Assembly (NCBI RefSeq): GCF_014652915.1
Contig: NZ_BMZS01000010.1
Span: 124,001-188,000 of the forward strand
Length of the DNA: 64,000 nucleotides
Origin: Thalassobaculum fulvum
GTDB lineage: Bacteria > Pseudomonadota > Alphaproteobacteria > Thalassobaculales > Thalassobaculaceae
Reading direction: 5' to 3'
The notes under the pieces are model-generated. The model saw nothing but the letters and a program-made list of their open reading frames with translations. It searched no databases and was not told where the DNA came from. This document shows, in pieces, positions 16,884-25,206 of the stretch. Each line of letters opens with the position of its first letter. Within the stretch, counting starts at the first letter, position 1. The position numbers and the translations under genes were made by a program.

Positions 16884-18737
16884 GTGTCGGACCAGAACTC
16901 GCACGTCGGGATCATGCACCCCGACTACTACGAAGCCCTGCAGTCCATGGGCACGTCCTGGGAGCGCCCGCACCCCGGGCCGTTCCTTTGGGGCGACATT
17001 CAGACAAGTGCCACCGGCGGCTACGACTGGTCGGCGGTCGACTCCTACGTCGCGACTTCCCAGGCATCCGGCCAGAATATCGTCGCGACCATCTGGCCCT
17101 ATGCCGAGTGGGACCAGTCGGGCACCTACGGCCCACTTTCGGACGACCAGATCGCAGGCTTTCCAACCCTCGGCTACTACCGGCACGCGCCGGTCGACAC
17201 GGTCGCCTACAGGAACTTCGTCACCGCCCTGGTCGAGCGCTACGACGGCGACGGCATCGACGACATGCCGGGCCTGACCGAGGCGATCCGGACCTGGGAG
17301 GTCTCGAACGAGCCGTCGCTGACCTCGCCGGTGTTCTTCGACGGGACGGCGGCCGAGTACGTCGCGCTCCTGCAGGCGACCTACCAGGCGGTCAAGGCGG
17401 CGGATTCCGATGCCACCGTGGTCAACGGCGGCATGGCCGGCGGCCACCAGGAGGCGCTGGACTACTGGACGTCGGTGTTCGAGCTCGGCGGTGCCGACTA
17501 CATCGACGTGTTCTCGTTCCACTCGATCGGCCAGGGCATGGACCTGAACCTGCCGACGGTGCAGGCGTTCCTGTCGGAGCAGGGCGTGTCGAAGCCGGTC
17601 TGGGTGACCGAGATCGAGTTCGAGGCTGCCGGCTTCGGCCAGACCTCGATCACCTCGAGTGAGTACGCGAACATCATCACCAAGGTGTTCGCCACGGCCT
17701 GGGCCAACGGGGTCGACAGGACGTTCTTCGTCGGGACGGCGACCGGCCCGGGCGACGAGACCTCCAAGTTCATGAGCCTGGAGGGCGTGCTGACCGACGG
17801 CGCGACGTCGCTGCCGGCCTACGACGCCGGCTACCTGCAGCCGACCGCCACCGCGATCACGACCATGGTCGGCGAGCTCGATTTCTTCACCTCTGCCGAG
17901 GTCGTGTCGGAGACCCGCAGCGGCAGCGACATCACGGCCGCCAGCTACCGGTTCACCGACGGGATCAGGACCGCCTACGTCACCTGGGGCGACGCCGCGC
18001 TGCCGTCGTCCGTCGGGTCGACGGTTCGGAAGATCTCGGTCGACGGCAGCTCCGAGATCATCTCCACCGGCGCCTACACGCCGGGCGACAACCCGGTGAT
18101 CCTGGCCGACTACCGGACGACCTCGGGCACCGCCGGGGCCGACAGCGTCGTCGGCTGGGATCAGGTCGACACCATCGTCGGGGCCGACGGCTCGGACACC
18201 CTGATCGGCGGATCCGGGACCGACGTGCTGTACGGCAACCTCGCCACCGACCTGCTCAGCGGCGGCGACGGAGCCGACACCCTGTTCGGCGGCCAGAACG
18301 ACGGTCCGTTCTCGGTCGGCAGCGACGGCTCGTCAGCGCAGCGCGAGGGAGTGGATACCCTGGTCGGGGGTGCCGGGGCCGACCTGCTGTACGGCAACAA
18401 GGGCGGCGACCTGCTGCTGGGGGGCAGCGGCGACGACGTGCTGTACGGCGGGCAGGACGCCGACACCCTGTCCGGCGGTGCGGGCAACGACACCCTGTTC
18501 GGCAACCGCGACGACGACACCATGGCCGGCGGCGCCGGCGCCGACGTCTTCGGGGTCGGGCTCGGCGACGATCGCATCGAGGATTTCGACGTGGCGTCGG
18601 ACCGCCTGTCCGCCTCCACCGCCCGGGTCTCGGTCGGCGACGGTGCCGACGGGGCGGTGATCGGGTTCGCCGACGGGTCGGCGGTGACGCTGGTCGGGGT
18701 GTCGGCCGCGAGCGTGACCGACGCGCTGTTCGTCTGA
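16884..18737 (+). CDS. Secreted glycosidase-like TIM-barrel protein with C-terminal RTX repeats
   Basis: A 617-aa protein in two parts. Residues 1 to about 330 resemble clan-A glycoside hydrolases (GH39/GH5-like): probable acid/base Glu143 in WEVSNEPS and probable nucleophile Glu243 in VWVTEIEFE, each at the end of a predicted beta strand. Residues about 416-555 contain calcium-binding RTX nonapeptides (GGSGTDVLYGN, GGAGADLLYGN, GGSGDDVLYGG, GGAGNDTLFGN). The tail is hydrophobic and acidic. There is no N-terminal signal, so export by a type I system through the C terminus is expected; no such system is in the window. The start is GTG with a strong GGGGGAGGAGA ribosome site at 16870-16880. Confidence 0.75.
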   Translation: MSDQNSHVGIMHPDYYEALQSMGTSWERPHPGPFLWGDIQTSATGGYDWSAVDSYVATSQASGQNIVATIWPYAEWDQSGTYGPLSDDQIAGFPTLGYYRHAPVDTVAYRNFVTALVERYDGDGIDDMPGLTEAIRTWEVSNEPSLTSPVFFDGTAAEYVALLQATYQAVKAADSDATVVNGGMAGGHQEALDYWTSVFELGGADYIDVFSFHSIGQGMDLNLPTVQAFLSEQGVSKPVWVTEIEFEAAGFGQTSITSSEYANIITKVFATAWANGVDRTFFVGTATGPGDETSKFMSLEGVLTDGATSLPAYDAGYLQPTATAITTMVGELDFFTSAEVVSETRSGSDITAASYRFTDGIRTAYVTWGDAALPSSVGSTVRKISVDGSSEIISTGAYTPGDNPVILADYRTTSGTAGADSVVGWDQVDTIVGADGSDTLIGGSGTDVLYGNLATDLLSGGDGADTLFGGQNDGPFSVGSDGSSAQREGVDTLVGGAGADLLYGNKGGDLLLGGSGDDVLYGGQDADTLSGGAGNDTLFGNRDDDTMAGGAGADVFGVGLGDDRIEDFDVASDRLSASTARVSVGDGADGAVIGFADGSAVTLVGVSAASVTDALFV

Positions 18738-18930
18738 CCGGTTCCCGGCGCTGCCGTCGCGACCGATCGCAATTCGGGTTACGATGCCGGAAACCTGACT
18801 AGAACGGGACCGGCCGGGCGGCGCGCAGACCCCCGCCGGGGGAGGATGGATGCCGATGCACGAAAGAGGCCGGCCGGACCGAAGCCGACATGGCCCGACT
18901 TCGGCGGTCCGCTAGGAATCCGCGGCCGGC

Positions 18931-19473
18931 ATGACCCAGGCGACCCCACCGAAGTCGACCGTCGAGCAGCGGCTCGCCGGCGCCGACCCTCGGATCTTCG
19001 TGTTTCTCGAGGCCTGGCGCCGGGCCCGGCACGACACGCTGGTGCCGTTGCGGTCCGATTTCGACCCGATGAGCGTTCCGGGCCTGCTGGCGCAGATGTG
19101 GATGTACCGCTACGACCCGATCCGCGGCGACTTCGTCTGCAAGCTCGCCGGCGAGGAGGTGAACGCCGCCTGGGGCGGCAGTATCAAGGGCAAGACGCTG
19201 CGGCAGATCCTGGGACCGGACGACCATCCGATCGTCCTGCAGCGCTGGAAGTTCATCCAGCGGGTGCCGCTCATCCACTACGGCTCGGCAGAGGAGCGCC
19301 TGTCGGCCCTGGAGACCCGGATCGCCGAGCGCCTGATCCTGCCGCTCGCCTCCGAACCGGATACCGTCGACCACATCCTCGGGCTCAGCCTGTACCGGAT
19401 CTCGGCGGCCAATCGCGACCGTCCGGTCCTGGTGCCCGAGGACATCGTCCAGATTCCCTGCGCCGAGGTTTGA
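18931..19473 (+). CDS. PAS domain protein (PAS_5-like)
   Basis: A 180-aa single-domain protein. The pattern of an N-terminal helix with WRRARHDTLVPLRSDFDP, then LLAQMWMYRYDPIRGDFVCKLAGEEVN, matches the PAS_5 family (PF07310) that is frequent in Rhodospirillales; the match is from memory. No output domain is attached, so its sensory role is unclear. A second member of the same family is at 36240-36902. About 190 bp without a gene lie upstream, in which I saw no clear signal. Confidence 0.72.
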   Translation: MTQATPPKSTVEQRLAGADPRIFVFLEAWRRARHDTLVPLRSDFDPMSVPGLLAQMWMYRYDPIRGDFVCKLAGEEVNAAWGGSIKGKTLRQILGPDDHPIVLQRWKFIQRVPLIHYGSAEERLSALETRIAERLILPLASEPDTVDHILGLSLYRISAANRDRPVLVPEDIVQIPCAEV

Positions 19474-19609
19474 GGGGCTGCCGGGGGGGCGCAACCGGGG
19501 GGCGCGCTCGGGCTTGCGCGTCCGCACGAGGGCGCGCGACAATCGCCGCGCTCATCCGAAGCGCGACCGCCGGCTCACGGCGGCGCGGTCCGAACAAGGG
19601 AGGTCGGCG

Positions 19610-20659
19610 ATGGCGGCACGGTGGAAGAACCGGCCGGAGGGCTCCAATTGGGGCGATTTCGGTCCCGACGACCAGCGCGGTCGGCTCAACCTGCTGACCC
19701 CGGAACGCGTGGTGGCGGCGGCCAGGGAGGTCCGCGAGGGCATCCGCTTCTGCCTGTCGCTGCCGCTCGACCTGCCGGGCGGGCGCGACCTGAACCCGCG
19801 GCGGTTCCCGCCGCGGCGGTTCTCGACCGAGCGCAACGGGCTGTCGAACTACAACTTCCCGCTGGCCGAGGACAATCCGGAGCTGACCGACGTGGTCTCC
19901 GACGACGCGGTGCTGCTGTGCCTGCAGTACTCCTCGCAATGGGACAGCTTCGCCCATGTCGGCTCGCTGTTCGACGCCAACGGCGACGGCATTCCGGAGA
20001 TCGTCTACTACAACGGCTGGACCGGGCTCGAGCACCTGGTCGCCGCCCAGCCGCGCAACGACGCCGCCGACCCACTGATGCGGTTCGAGGGCGTACGGGC
20101 GAAGGCGCTCGGCATCGAGAACATGGCCCAGGCCGGCGTGCAGGGCCGCGGGGTGATGATCGACCTGCACCGTCACCTGGGCGACGAACGCACCGTCGTC
20201 GACTTCGCCACCCTCGACCGGATCATGAAGGAAGACGGCATCGTGGTGGAGGAGGGCGACATGGTCTGCCTGCACACCGGCTTCGGGAAGATGCTGGTCG
20301 AGCGGGCCGGCAACCCGGACCCCGACGCCCTGCACAACGCCTATCCGGCGCTCGACGGCGGCGACCCGGAGCTGCAGGACTGGATCCGCGACAGCGGGCT
20401 GGCGGTGCTGGTCGCCGACAACTACGCAGTCGAGCACATTCCGGGGCGCGACCGCCGCAACGGCCCGAAGCGGGCGATGATGCCGCTGCACGAGCTCTGC
20501 CTGTTCAAGCTCGGCATCCACCTCGGCGAGATCTGGTACCTGACGGCACTGGCCGAGTGGCTGCACGCCAACAGCCGCTCACGCTTCCTGCTGACCGCTC
20601 CGCCGCTGCACCTGCCGGGCGTGGTCGGTTCCCCCGCCAACGCCATCGCCACGGTTTGA
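19610..20659 (+). CDS. Cyclase family protein (kynurenine formamidase-like metal hydrolase)
   Basis: A 349-aa protein. The family metal-binding motif, classically HxGTHxDxPxH, appears as SSQWDSFAHVG with Asp112 and His116, the variant found in the longer cyclase proteins of this superfamily. An LHRHLGDERTVVD segment and the C-terminal PLHLPGVVGSPANAIA are also typical. ATG 19610 has the good ribosome site AAGGGAGG 7 nt upstream and is preferred over an in-frame ATG at 19514. The role is probably hydrolysis of an amide or lactone. The acyl-CoA synthetase gene starts 10 bp downstream and is probably in the same operon. Confidence 0.82.
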   Translation: MAARWKNRPEGSNWGDFGPDDQRGRLNLLTPERVVAAAREVREGIRFCLSLPLDLPGGRDLNPRRFPPRRFSTERNGLSNYNFPLAEDNPELTDVVSDDAVLLCLQYSSQWDSFAHVGSLFDANGDGIPEIVYYNGWTGLEHLVAAQPRNDAADPLMRFEGVRAKALGIENMAQAGVQGRGVMIDLHRHLGDERTVVDFATLDRIMKEDGIVVEEGDMVCLHTGFGKMLVERAGNPDPDALHNAYPALDGGDPELQDWIRDSGLAVLVADNYAVEHIPGRDRRNGPKRAMMPLHELCLFKLGIHLGEIWYLTALAEWLHANSRSRFLLTAPPLHLPGVVGSPANAIATV

Positions 20660-20669
20660 GATCGCCAGA

Positions 20670-22799
20670 ATGAGCGCCCCGTCTTCCCAGGACCGTCCCG
20701 ACGTCGACACCCTCCGTGCCCTGGTCAGCCCGCGTTCGATCGCGGTGATCGGCGCCTCCGACGATCCGACCCGGATCGGCGGAAGGCCGCTCGGCTACAT
20801 GCTGCGCTCCGGCTTCCAGGGACCGATCTGGCCGGTCAACCCGAAGCGCGAGACCATCCAGGGCCTGCCGGCCTTCGCCTCGGTCGACGCCCTGCCGGCG
20901 GCACCGGACGCGGTGATCGTGGCGGTGCCGGCGGCGGTGGTGCCGGAGACCCTGGAGGCGTGCGCCGCCAAGGGGGCGAAGGCGGCGGTGGTGTTCTCCT
21001 CCGGCTTCGCCGAGATGGGCGACGAAGGGCGGCAGGCCCAGGACCGCATCCGCGCGATCGCCCGTGCCGGCGGCATCCGGGTGCTCGGTCCCAACTGCCT
21101 CGGCGTGTTCAACGCCCACAACGGCTGGATCGCGACGTTCTCGAGTTCGGTCGAGCGCGAGCCGCCGGCACCGGGGCCGGTGGCGGTCGCCAGCCAGTCC
21201 GGGGCGTACGGCAGCCATGCCTTCGCGCTGCTGCGGGCGCGCGGCGTCGACACCGGCATCATGATCACCACCGGCAACGAGGCCGACGTCGACCTGGCCG
21301 ACGCCATCGGCTACCTGGTGCGCGACGAGGCCACGCGGGTGATCGTCGCCTATGCCGAGGGAATCCGTGACGGCGACGCCCTGAGAGCGGCGCTGGCGGA
21401 AGCGGCCGCCGCCTGCAAGCCGGTGATCTTCATGAAGGTCGGGCGGTCGCAGGTCGGCGCGGCCGCGGCGGCCTCGCACACCGCGGCACTGGCCGGCTCC
21501 GACCGGGTCTATGACGGCCTGTTCGCGCAGTACGGCGTGATGCGGGTCGACTCCACCGACCAGTTGCTGGACGCCGCCCAGATCGCCTCGCGCGGGCTGT
21601 TCCCCGACGGCGACCGCCTCGGCCTGGTGACGATCTCCGGCGGTGTCGGCGTGCAGATGGCGGACGCCGCCGAGGATTGCGGCCTGTCGGTGCCGGAGAT
21701 GCCGGCGGACGCCCAGCGCGAGCTGAAGGAGCTGCTGCCGTTCGCGGCGGTCCGCAACCCGGTCGACGTCACCGCCCAGGCCTTCAACGACCTGACGCTG
21801 ATCGGCAAGAACCTGACCCTGATGCTGGAGAAGGGCGGCTACGACGTGGTCGTGGCGTTCTTCACGGTGGTCGCCGGCGCCAAGGCGATCGCGGGGCCGC
21901 TGATCGAGATCCTGACCGAGGCGCGGGCCAGCTATCCGGACCGCGCGATGATCCTGTCGCTGGTGGCGACGCCGGAGATCGTCCGCCAGTACGAGGACGC
22001 CGGCTATCCGGTGTACGAGGACCCGACCCGGGCGGTGGCGGCGGCCGCGTCCGTGATGCGGTTCGGGCGGTTCTTCGCGCGCCCGGCGGAGCCGGCGCCG
22101 CCGGCGGTCCCGGCTGGTGCGCCGGCGGTGCCCGCGGTCATGCTGGCGGAGCACGAGGCGACCGACCTGCTGGAGGCCTGGGGCGTGCCGTTCGTGGCCC
22201 GTCGGCTGGCGAAGACCGCCGACGAGGCGGCGGCCGCGGCCGCCGCCATCGGCGGCCGGGTGGTGCTGAAGATCGCGTCGGCCGACATCCAGCACAAGAC
22301 CGAGGTCGGCGGCGTGATCGTCGGGGTCGAGGGGAACGACGCGGTGCGGGCGGCCCACGCCAGGCTGCTGGACCGGGTCGGGTCGGCCGCGCCGGCGGCC
22401 AGGCTGGACGGCGTGATCGTCGCGGCCATGGCGCCGGACGGCGTCGAGGCGGTGGTCGGCGTGCAGCGCGACCCGACCTTCGGGCCGGTGGTGATGGTCG
22501 GGCTCGGCGGCGTGCTGGTCGAGGTGCTGGAGGACGTGGCGTTCCGGCTGGCGCCGTTCGGCGTCGCCGAAGCGCGGCGGATGATCGCGTCCCTGAAGGG
22601 CGCCAAGGTGTTCGAGGGTGTGCGCGGCGCGCCGCCGGCCGACGTCGAGGCGCTGGCCGGGCTGCTGGCCAGGGTCTCGGTGTTCGCCGCGGCCGAGGCC
22701 GGGCGGATCGAGAGCGTCGACCTGAACCCGGTGCGGGTGCTGCCGAAGGGGCAGGGCGTGGTCGCGCTCGACGCGCTGATCGTGCCGGTGACCGGGTAG
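20670..22799 (+). CDS. Acetate--CoA ligase family protein (ADP-forming acyl-CoA synthetase)
   Basis: A 709-aa NDP-forming acyl-CoA synthetase with fused subunits. The CoA-binding domain begins at about residue 16 (SPRSIAVIGASDDPTRIGG), the succinyl-CoA-synthetase-like domain carries SQSGAYGS and the phosphohistidine His270 in SHTAALAG, and an ATP-grasp domain occupies about 485-705 (LKIASADIQHKTEVGG). There is no C-terminal GNAT domain, so it is not a Pat-type acetyltransferase. It interconverts an acid plus CoA and ATP with acyl-CoA and ADP. It is 10 bp downstream of the cyclase-family gene, which might supply the acid. The stop codon lies inside a short tandem repeat. Confidence 0.88.
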   Translation: MSAPSSQDRPDVDTLRALVSPRSIAVIGASDDPTRIGGRPLGYMLRSGFQGPIWPVNPKRETIQGLPAFASVDALPAAPDAVIVAVPAAVVPETLEACAAKGAKAAVVFSSGFAEMGDEGRQAQDRIRAIARAGGIRVLGPNCLGVFNAHNGWIATFSSSVEREPPAPGPVAVASQSGAYGSHAFALLRARGVDTGIMITTGNEADVDLADAIGYLVRDEATRVIVAYAEGIRDGDALRAALAEAAAACKPVIFMKVGRSQVGAAAAASHTAALAGSDRVYDGLFAQYGVMRVDSTDQLLDAAQIASRGLFPDGDRLGLVTISGGVGVQMADAAEDCGLSVPEMPADAQRELKELLPFAAVRNPVDVTAQAFNDLTLIGKNLTLMLEKGGYDVVVAFFTVVAGAKAIAGPLIEILTEARASYPDRAMILSLVATPEIVRQYEDAGYPVYEDPTRAVAAAASVMRFGRFFARPAEPAPPAVPAGAPAVPAVMLAEHEATDLLEAWGVPFVARRLAKTADEAAAAAAAIGGRVVLKIASADIQHKTEVGGVIVGVEGNDAVRAAHARLLDRVGSAAPAARLDGVIVAAMAPDGVEAVVGVQRDPTFGPVVMVGLGGVLVEVLEDVAFRLAPFGVAEARRMIASLKGAKVFEGVRGAPPADVEALAGLLARVSVFAAAEAGRIESVDLNPVRVLPKGQGVVALDALIVPVTG

Positions 22800-22825
22800 G
22801 GCGGCCGGGTAGGGCGGCCGGGTAG
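22794..22825. repeat. Tandem 13-bp repeat spanning the stop codon of the acyl-CoA synthetase gene
   Basis: GGGTAGGGCGGCC occurs at 22794-22806 and again at 22807-22819, followed by a partial third copy GGGTAG (22820-22825). The first unit contains the TAG stop (22797-22799), so slippage here would not change the protein. It is probably a replication-slippage product without function. Confidence 0.6.
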
Positions 22826-22921
22826 GCGGGTGGCGCAGCGGGTTGCGCTGAATCAAGGAACGACGGGCCGGTTCGCGCTACGGTGCGCGCGACGGTTGCC
22901 GTTTCGGGAGGAGGGCTTCGG

Positions 22922-23617
22922 ATGAACCGGATGCTGGCGCGTGACGTGATGTCGACGGATCTGATCGTGGTGGCCCCCGCGACCACCGTCGACAAGATCG
23001 CCATGATCATGATGCTGAACCTGATCAGCGCGGTCCCGGTGGTCGACGAGAAGTTCCATCTGCTGGGGATCGTCAGCGAGGGCGATCTCGTGATCCGGGA
23101 CGAGGCCGGGACCGTGCCGCGGCAGTCCTGGTGGCTGAAGCTGTTCGAGAGCTCGGAGGAAATGGCGCGCGAGTACACCAAGTCGCACGGCCAGACGGCG
23201 GAGGACGTCATGACCCGCCACGTGGTCAGTGTCGGGCCGGATGCGACCACCGCGCAGGTCGCCGACATCATGCGCCGCCGCGGCATCAAGCGCGTGCCGG
23301 TGGTCGAGGACGGCAAGCTGGTCGGGATGGTCACGCGGGCGGACATCGTGCAGATGGTCGCCCTCGGCGCGTCGGCCGCGACCGACGACAAGCGGCCCGA
23401 CAACGAGATCCAGGAAGAGATCATGGACCGGCTCAGGAACGAGGCCTGGGTCGACACCGCGTTCCTGTCGGTCAGCGTGCAGGATCACACGGCCGAGGTT
23501 TCGGGGCTGATCGCCTCGGAGGACCAGAAGCACGCCCTGACCGTGCTGATCCGGGAGGTTCCCGGCGTCAAGTCGGTCAGGAACATCACCCGCGTGATGA
23601 GCCTGCCCGCGCTGTGA
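22922..23617 (+). CDS. CBS domain pair plus BON domain protein
   Basis: A 231-aa cytoplasmic protein. Two CBS motifs lie at about residues 7-58 (ARDVMSTDLIVVAP...ISAVPVVDEKFHLLGIVSEGDL) and 93-150 (AEDVMTRHVVSVGP...IKRVPVVEDGKLVGMVTRADI), and a BON domain at about 160-228 (EEIMDRLRNEAWVD...VPGVKSVRNITRV). CBS pairs bind adenosyl nucleotides; BON domains bind membranes or lipids. The combination suggests an energy-state sensor. ATG 22922 has the ribosome site GGGAGGAGGG. Its stop overlaps a GTG start of the next gene (GTGA at 23614-23617). Confidence 0.87.
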   Translation: MNRMLARDVMSTDLIVVAPATTVDKIAMIMMLNLISAVPVVDEKFHLLGIVSEGDLVIRDEAGTVPRQSWWLKLFESSEEMAREYTKSHGQTAEDVMTRHVVSVGPDATTAQVADIMRRRGIKRVPVVEDGKLVGMVTRADIVQMVALGASAATDDKRPDNEIQEEIMDRLRNEAWVDTAFLSVSVQDHTAEVSGLIASEDQKHALTVLIREVPGVKSVRNITRVMSLPAL

Positions 23618-24207
23618 CGGCCGGCGGGCCGGGCCGGGCCCTGCACTTCGTCACCCATCCCGAGGTCGTCATCGATCCGTCGGTGCCGATCACCGAGTGG
23701 CCGCTGTCGCCGTCCGGACGCGAGCGGATGGCGCGGTGCTGCCGCAAGCCGTGGGTCGGCGGGCTGTCGGCGCTGTACTCGAGTGCCGAGCGCAAGGCGC
23801 TGGACGGGGCGGCGATCCTGTCTGCCGCCACCGGCCTGACGGTGCTGGTACGCGGCGAACTCGGCGAGAACGACCGCTCGGCCACCGGCTACCTGCCGCC
23901 GGCCGAGTTCGAGGCCACGGCCGACCGGTTCTTCTCCGAGCCGGAGGTGTCGGTGCGCGGCTGGGCCCCGGCGGTAGACGAGCAGCGGCGGATCGTCGCC
24001 GCGATCGAAGCGGTGATCGCCGAGGCGCCGGGGCAGGGCGACATTGCCGTGGTGTCGCACGGCGCGGTCGGGGCGCTCCTGCTCGCGCATCTGCTCGGTC
24101 AGCCGATCGGCCGGCGTTTCGATCAGCCTCGCAACGGCGGCGGCAACCTGTTCGCGGTCGACGTCGCGACCGGCGCGCTGCGGCACGGCTGGCAGCCGAT
24201 CGACTGA
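23614..24207 (+). CDS. Histidine phosphatase family-like protein with altered RHG motif
   Basis: A 197-aa protein of the phosphoglycerate-mutase/histidine-phosphatase fold. The first strand reads HFVTHPEV instead of the usual LVRHGET: His15 is kept as the likely phospho-acceptor, while the preceding Arg and following Gly are replaced. Other marks are PLSPSGRERM, LYSSAERKALDGAAIL and the second catalytic His in VVSHGAVGALL. The GTG start at 23614 overlaps the CBS-BON stop by 4 bp. The loss of the Arg could change substrate handling. The THP-type variant occurs in a recognisable subfamily known to me only as hypothetical proteins. Confidence 0.72.
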   Translation: MTAGGPGRALHFVTHPEVVIDPSVPITEWPLSPSGRERMARCCRKPWVGGLSALYSSAERKALDGAAILSAATGLTVLVRGELGENDRSATGYLPPAEFEATADRFFSEPEVSVRGWAPAVDEQRRIVAAIEAVIAEAPGQGDIAVVSHGAVGALLLAHLLGQPIGRRFDQPRNGGGNLFAVDVATGALRHGWQPID

Positions 24208-24221
24208 GCGACGCATCCGGT

Positions 24222-24334
24222 CATGGGTTCCGGATCGGCCGCGTTGCTGCGCGTCCGTCCGGGATGAGGCTCGGAGGGTTCACCACATTCACCCCTCATC
24301 CCGGGCGGCGCAAAGCGGCGACCCGGGACCCATG
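24222..24334. repeat. Palindromic intergenic repeat, copy A
   Basis: The outer arms are CATGGGTTCCGG (24222-24233) and CCGGGACCCATG (24323-24334); the inner arms are TCCGGGATGAGG and CCTCATCCCGGG (24294-24305). The outer arms differ from perfect pairing only by G-T wobble, so this copy is a hybrid of the two sub-types in this window. It lies after the histidine-phosphatase-like gene and before the palindrome upstream of the gene at 24410. Confidence 0.8.
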
Positions 24335-24370
24335 CACTGGGTGCGCGAGGCGTTGCGGAGAAGTCGAAAT

Positions 24371-24390
24371 CTTGGTACATATGTACCAAG
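24371..24390. promoter_or_regulatory. Perfect 20-bp palindrome, probable operator
   Basis: CTTGGTACATATGTACCAAG is a perfect palindrome with no spacer, ending 19 bp before the ATG of the ribbon-helix-helix-like gene at 24410. It is AT-richer than its surroundings. Its position suits autoregulation by that gene's product, or control by a TetR/PadR/MarR-type dimer. No -35/-10 pair can be assigned with confidence. Confidence 0.6.
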
Positions 24391-24409
24391 ACAACGAGCG
24401 AAGTTCGCC

Positions 24410-24673
24410 ATGACCGAGACCAGAACCGTCGACCGCGTGCAGACCGGGGTCCGCCTGGAGCGTCGCCTGCTGAAGGTGATGAAGGGGGTGGCCGAGCTGC
24501 ACGACATCAGCCTGGGCGACCTGATCGAAGGGGTCATGCTGCACGCCTTCGAGGGCAAGGCGCCGTTCGGTCCGGAAACGCTCGAACGGATCACGAGGCT
24601 CAAGGCGGTGTACGACCTCGACCTGACGGCGGCGGACAGCCACAAGCTGACGGAGAGCCCCGATGACCGATGA
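24410..24673 (+). CDS. Small ribbon-helix-helix-like protein
   Basis: An 87-aa protein. The segment TGVRLERRLLKVMKGVAELH followed by ISLGDLIEGVML fits the beta-helix-helix pattern of CopG/Arc-type DNA-binding proteins, so a dimeric repressor is plausible; this is inference from pattern. A perfect 20-bp palindrome lies 19 bp upstream of the start. The coding end overlaps the start of the next gene by 11 bp, so the two are probably co-expressed. No toxin-like partner was recognised, though the pair has the size of a small two-gene module. Confidence 0.6.
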   Translation: MTETRTVDRVQTGVRLERRLLKVMKGVAELHDISLGDLIEGVMLHAFEGKAPFGPETLERITRLKAVYDLDLTAADSHKLTESPDDR

Positions 24674-25061
24674 CGAGTTCGCCGCCGCGTTCGAGGCGCT
24701 GACCCTGCCGCCGAGCGCGTTCCGGCACGCCGATCACGTGCGGCTGGCCTGGATCTACCTGCGCCGCATGGCGCTGCCCGAGGCGATGCGGCGCTATGCC
24801 GACCGGTTGCGCGCCTTCGCGGCGCATGTCGGCAAGCCGGGGCTGTACCACGAGACCATCACCTACGCCTTCCTGATGGTCATCAACGAGCGCATCGCCG
24901 ACGGGCCGGAGGCCGAGGGCTGGGACGGCTTCCGCGACCGCAACCCGGACCTGTTCGGCGGCGTGCGGGGCGCGCTCGGCCGCTGGTACAGCGAACAGCG
25001 GCTGACCTCGGAGCGGGCCCGCGCCGGCTTCGTGATGCCTGATCGCATCGCCGCCGGATAG
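24663..25061 (+). CDS. Conserved hypothetical protein (HADHVRLAW family)
   Basis: A 132-aa soluble, helical protein. Conserved-looking segments are FRHADHVRLAWIYLRR at residues 20-35, AAHVGKPGLYHETITYAFL at about 53-71 and DGFRDRNPDLFGG. The repeated His and Glu (HADH, YHET) could bind a metal, but this is inference. I have seen similar proteins only as uncharacterised. It overlaps the upstream small gene by 11 bp and is followed by a palindromic repeat. Confidence 0.65.
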   Translation: MTDDEFAAAFEALTLPPSAFRHADHVRLAWIYLRRMALPEAMRRYADRLRAFAAHVGKPGLYHETITYAFLMVINERIADGPEAEGWDGFRDRNPDLFGGVRGALGRWYSEQRLTSERARAGFVMPDRIAAG

Positions 25062-25076
25062 AGTCGGAGCTTCAGA

Positions 25077-25180
25077 TGGGTCCCGGCTCTCCGCGGCTTC
25101 GCCGCTGCGGCCGGGATGAGGACAAGAGGGAACTTTCATCATCCCTCATCCCGGGCAAGCGCAGCGCGACCCGGGACCCA
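25077..25180. repeat. Palindromic intergenic repeat, copy B
   Basis: TGGGTCCCGG (25077-25086) pairs with CCGGGACCCA (25171-25180), and CCGGGATGAGG (25111-25121) with CCTCATCCCGG (25144-25154). The C-type sub-family. Each half can also fold alone (GTCCCGGC with GCCGGGAT; ATCCCGGG with CCCGGGAC). It sits between convergent genes. Similarity to other copies continues past the arm (CACGAAGCGCCAGGCGG). Confidence 0.8.
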
Positions 25181-25206
25181 CGAAGCGCCAGGCGGTGGTT
25201 CCGTCC

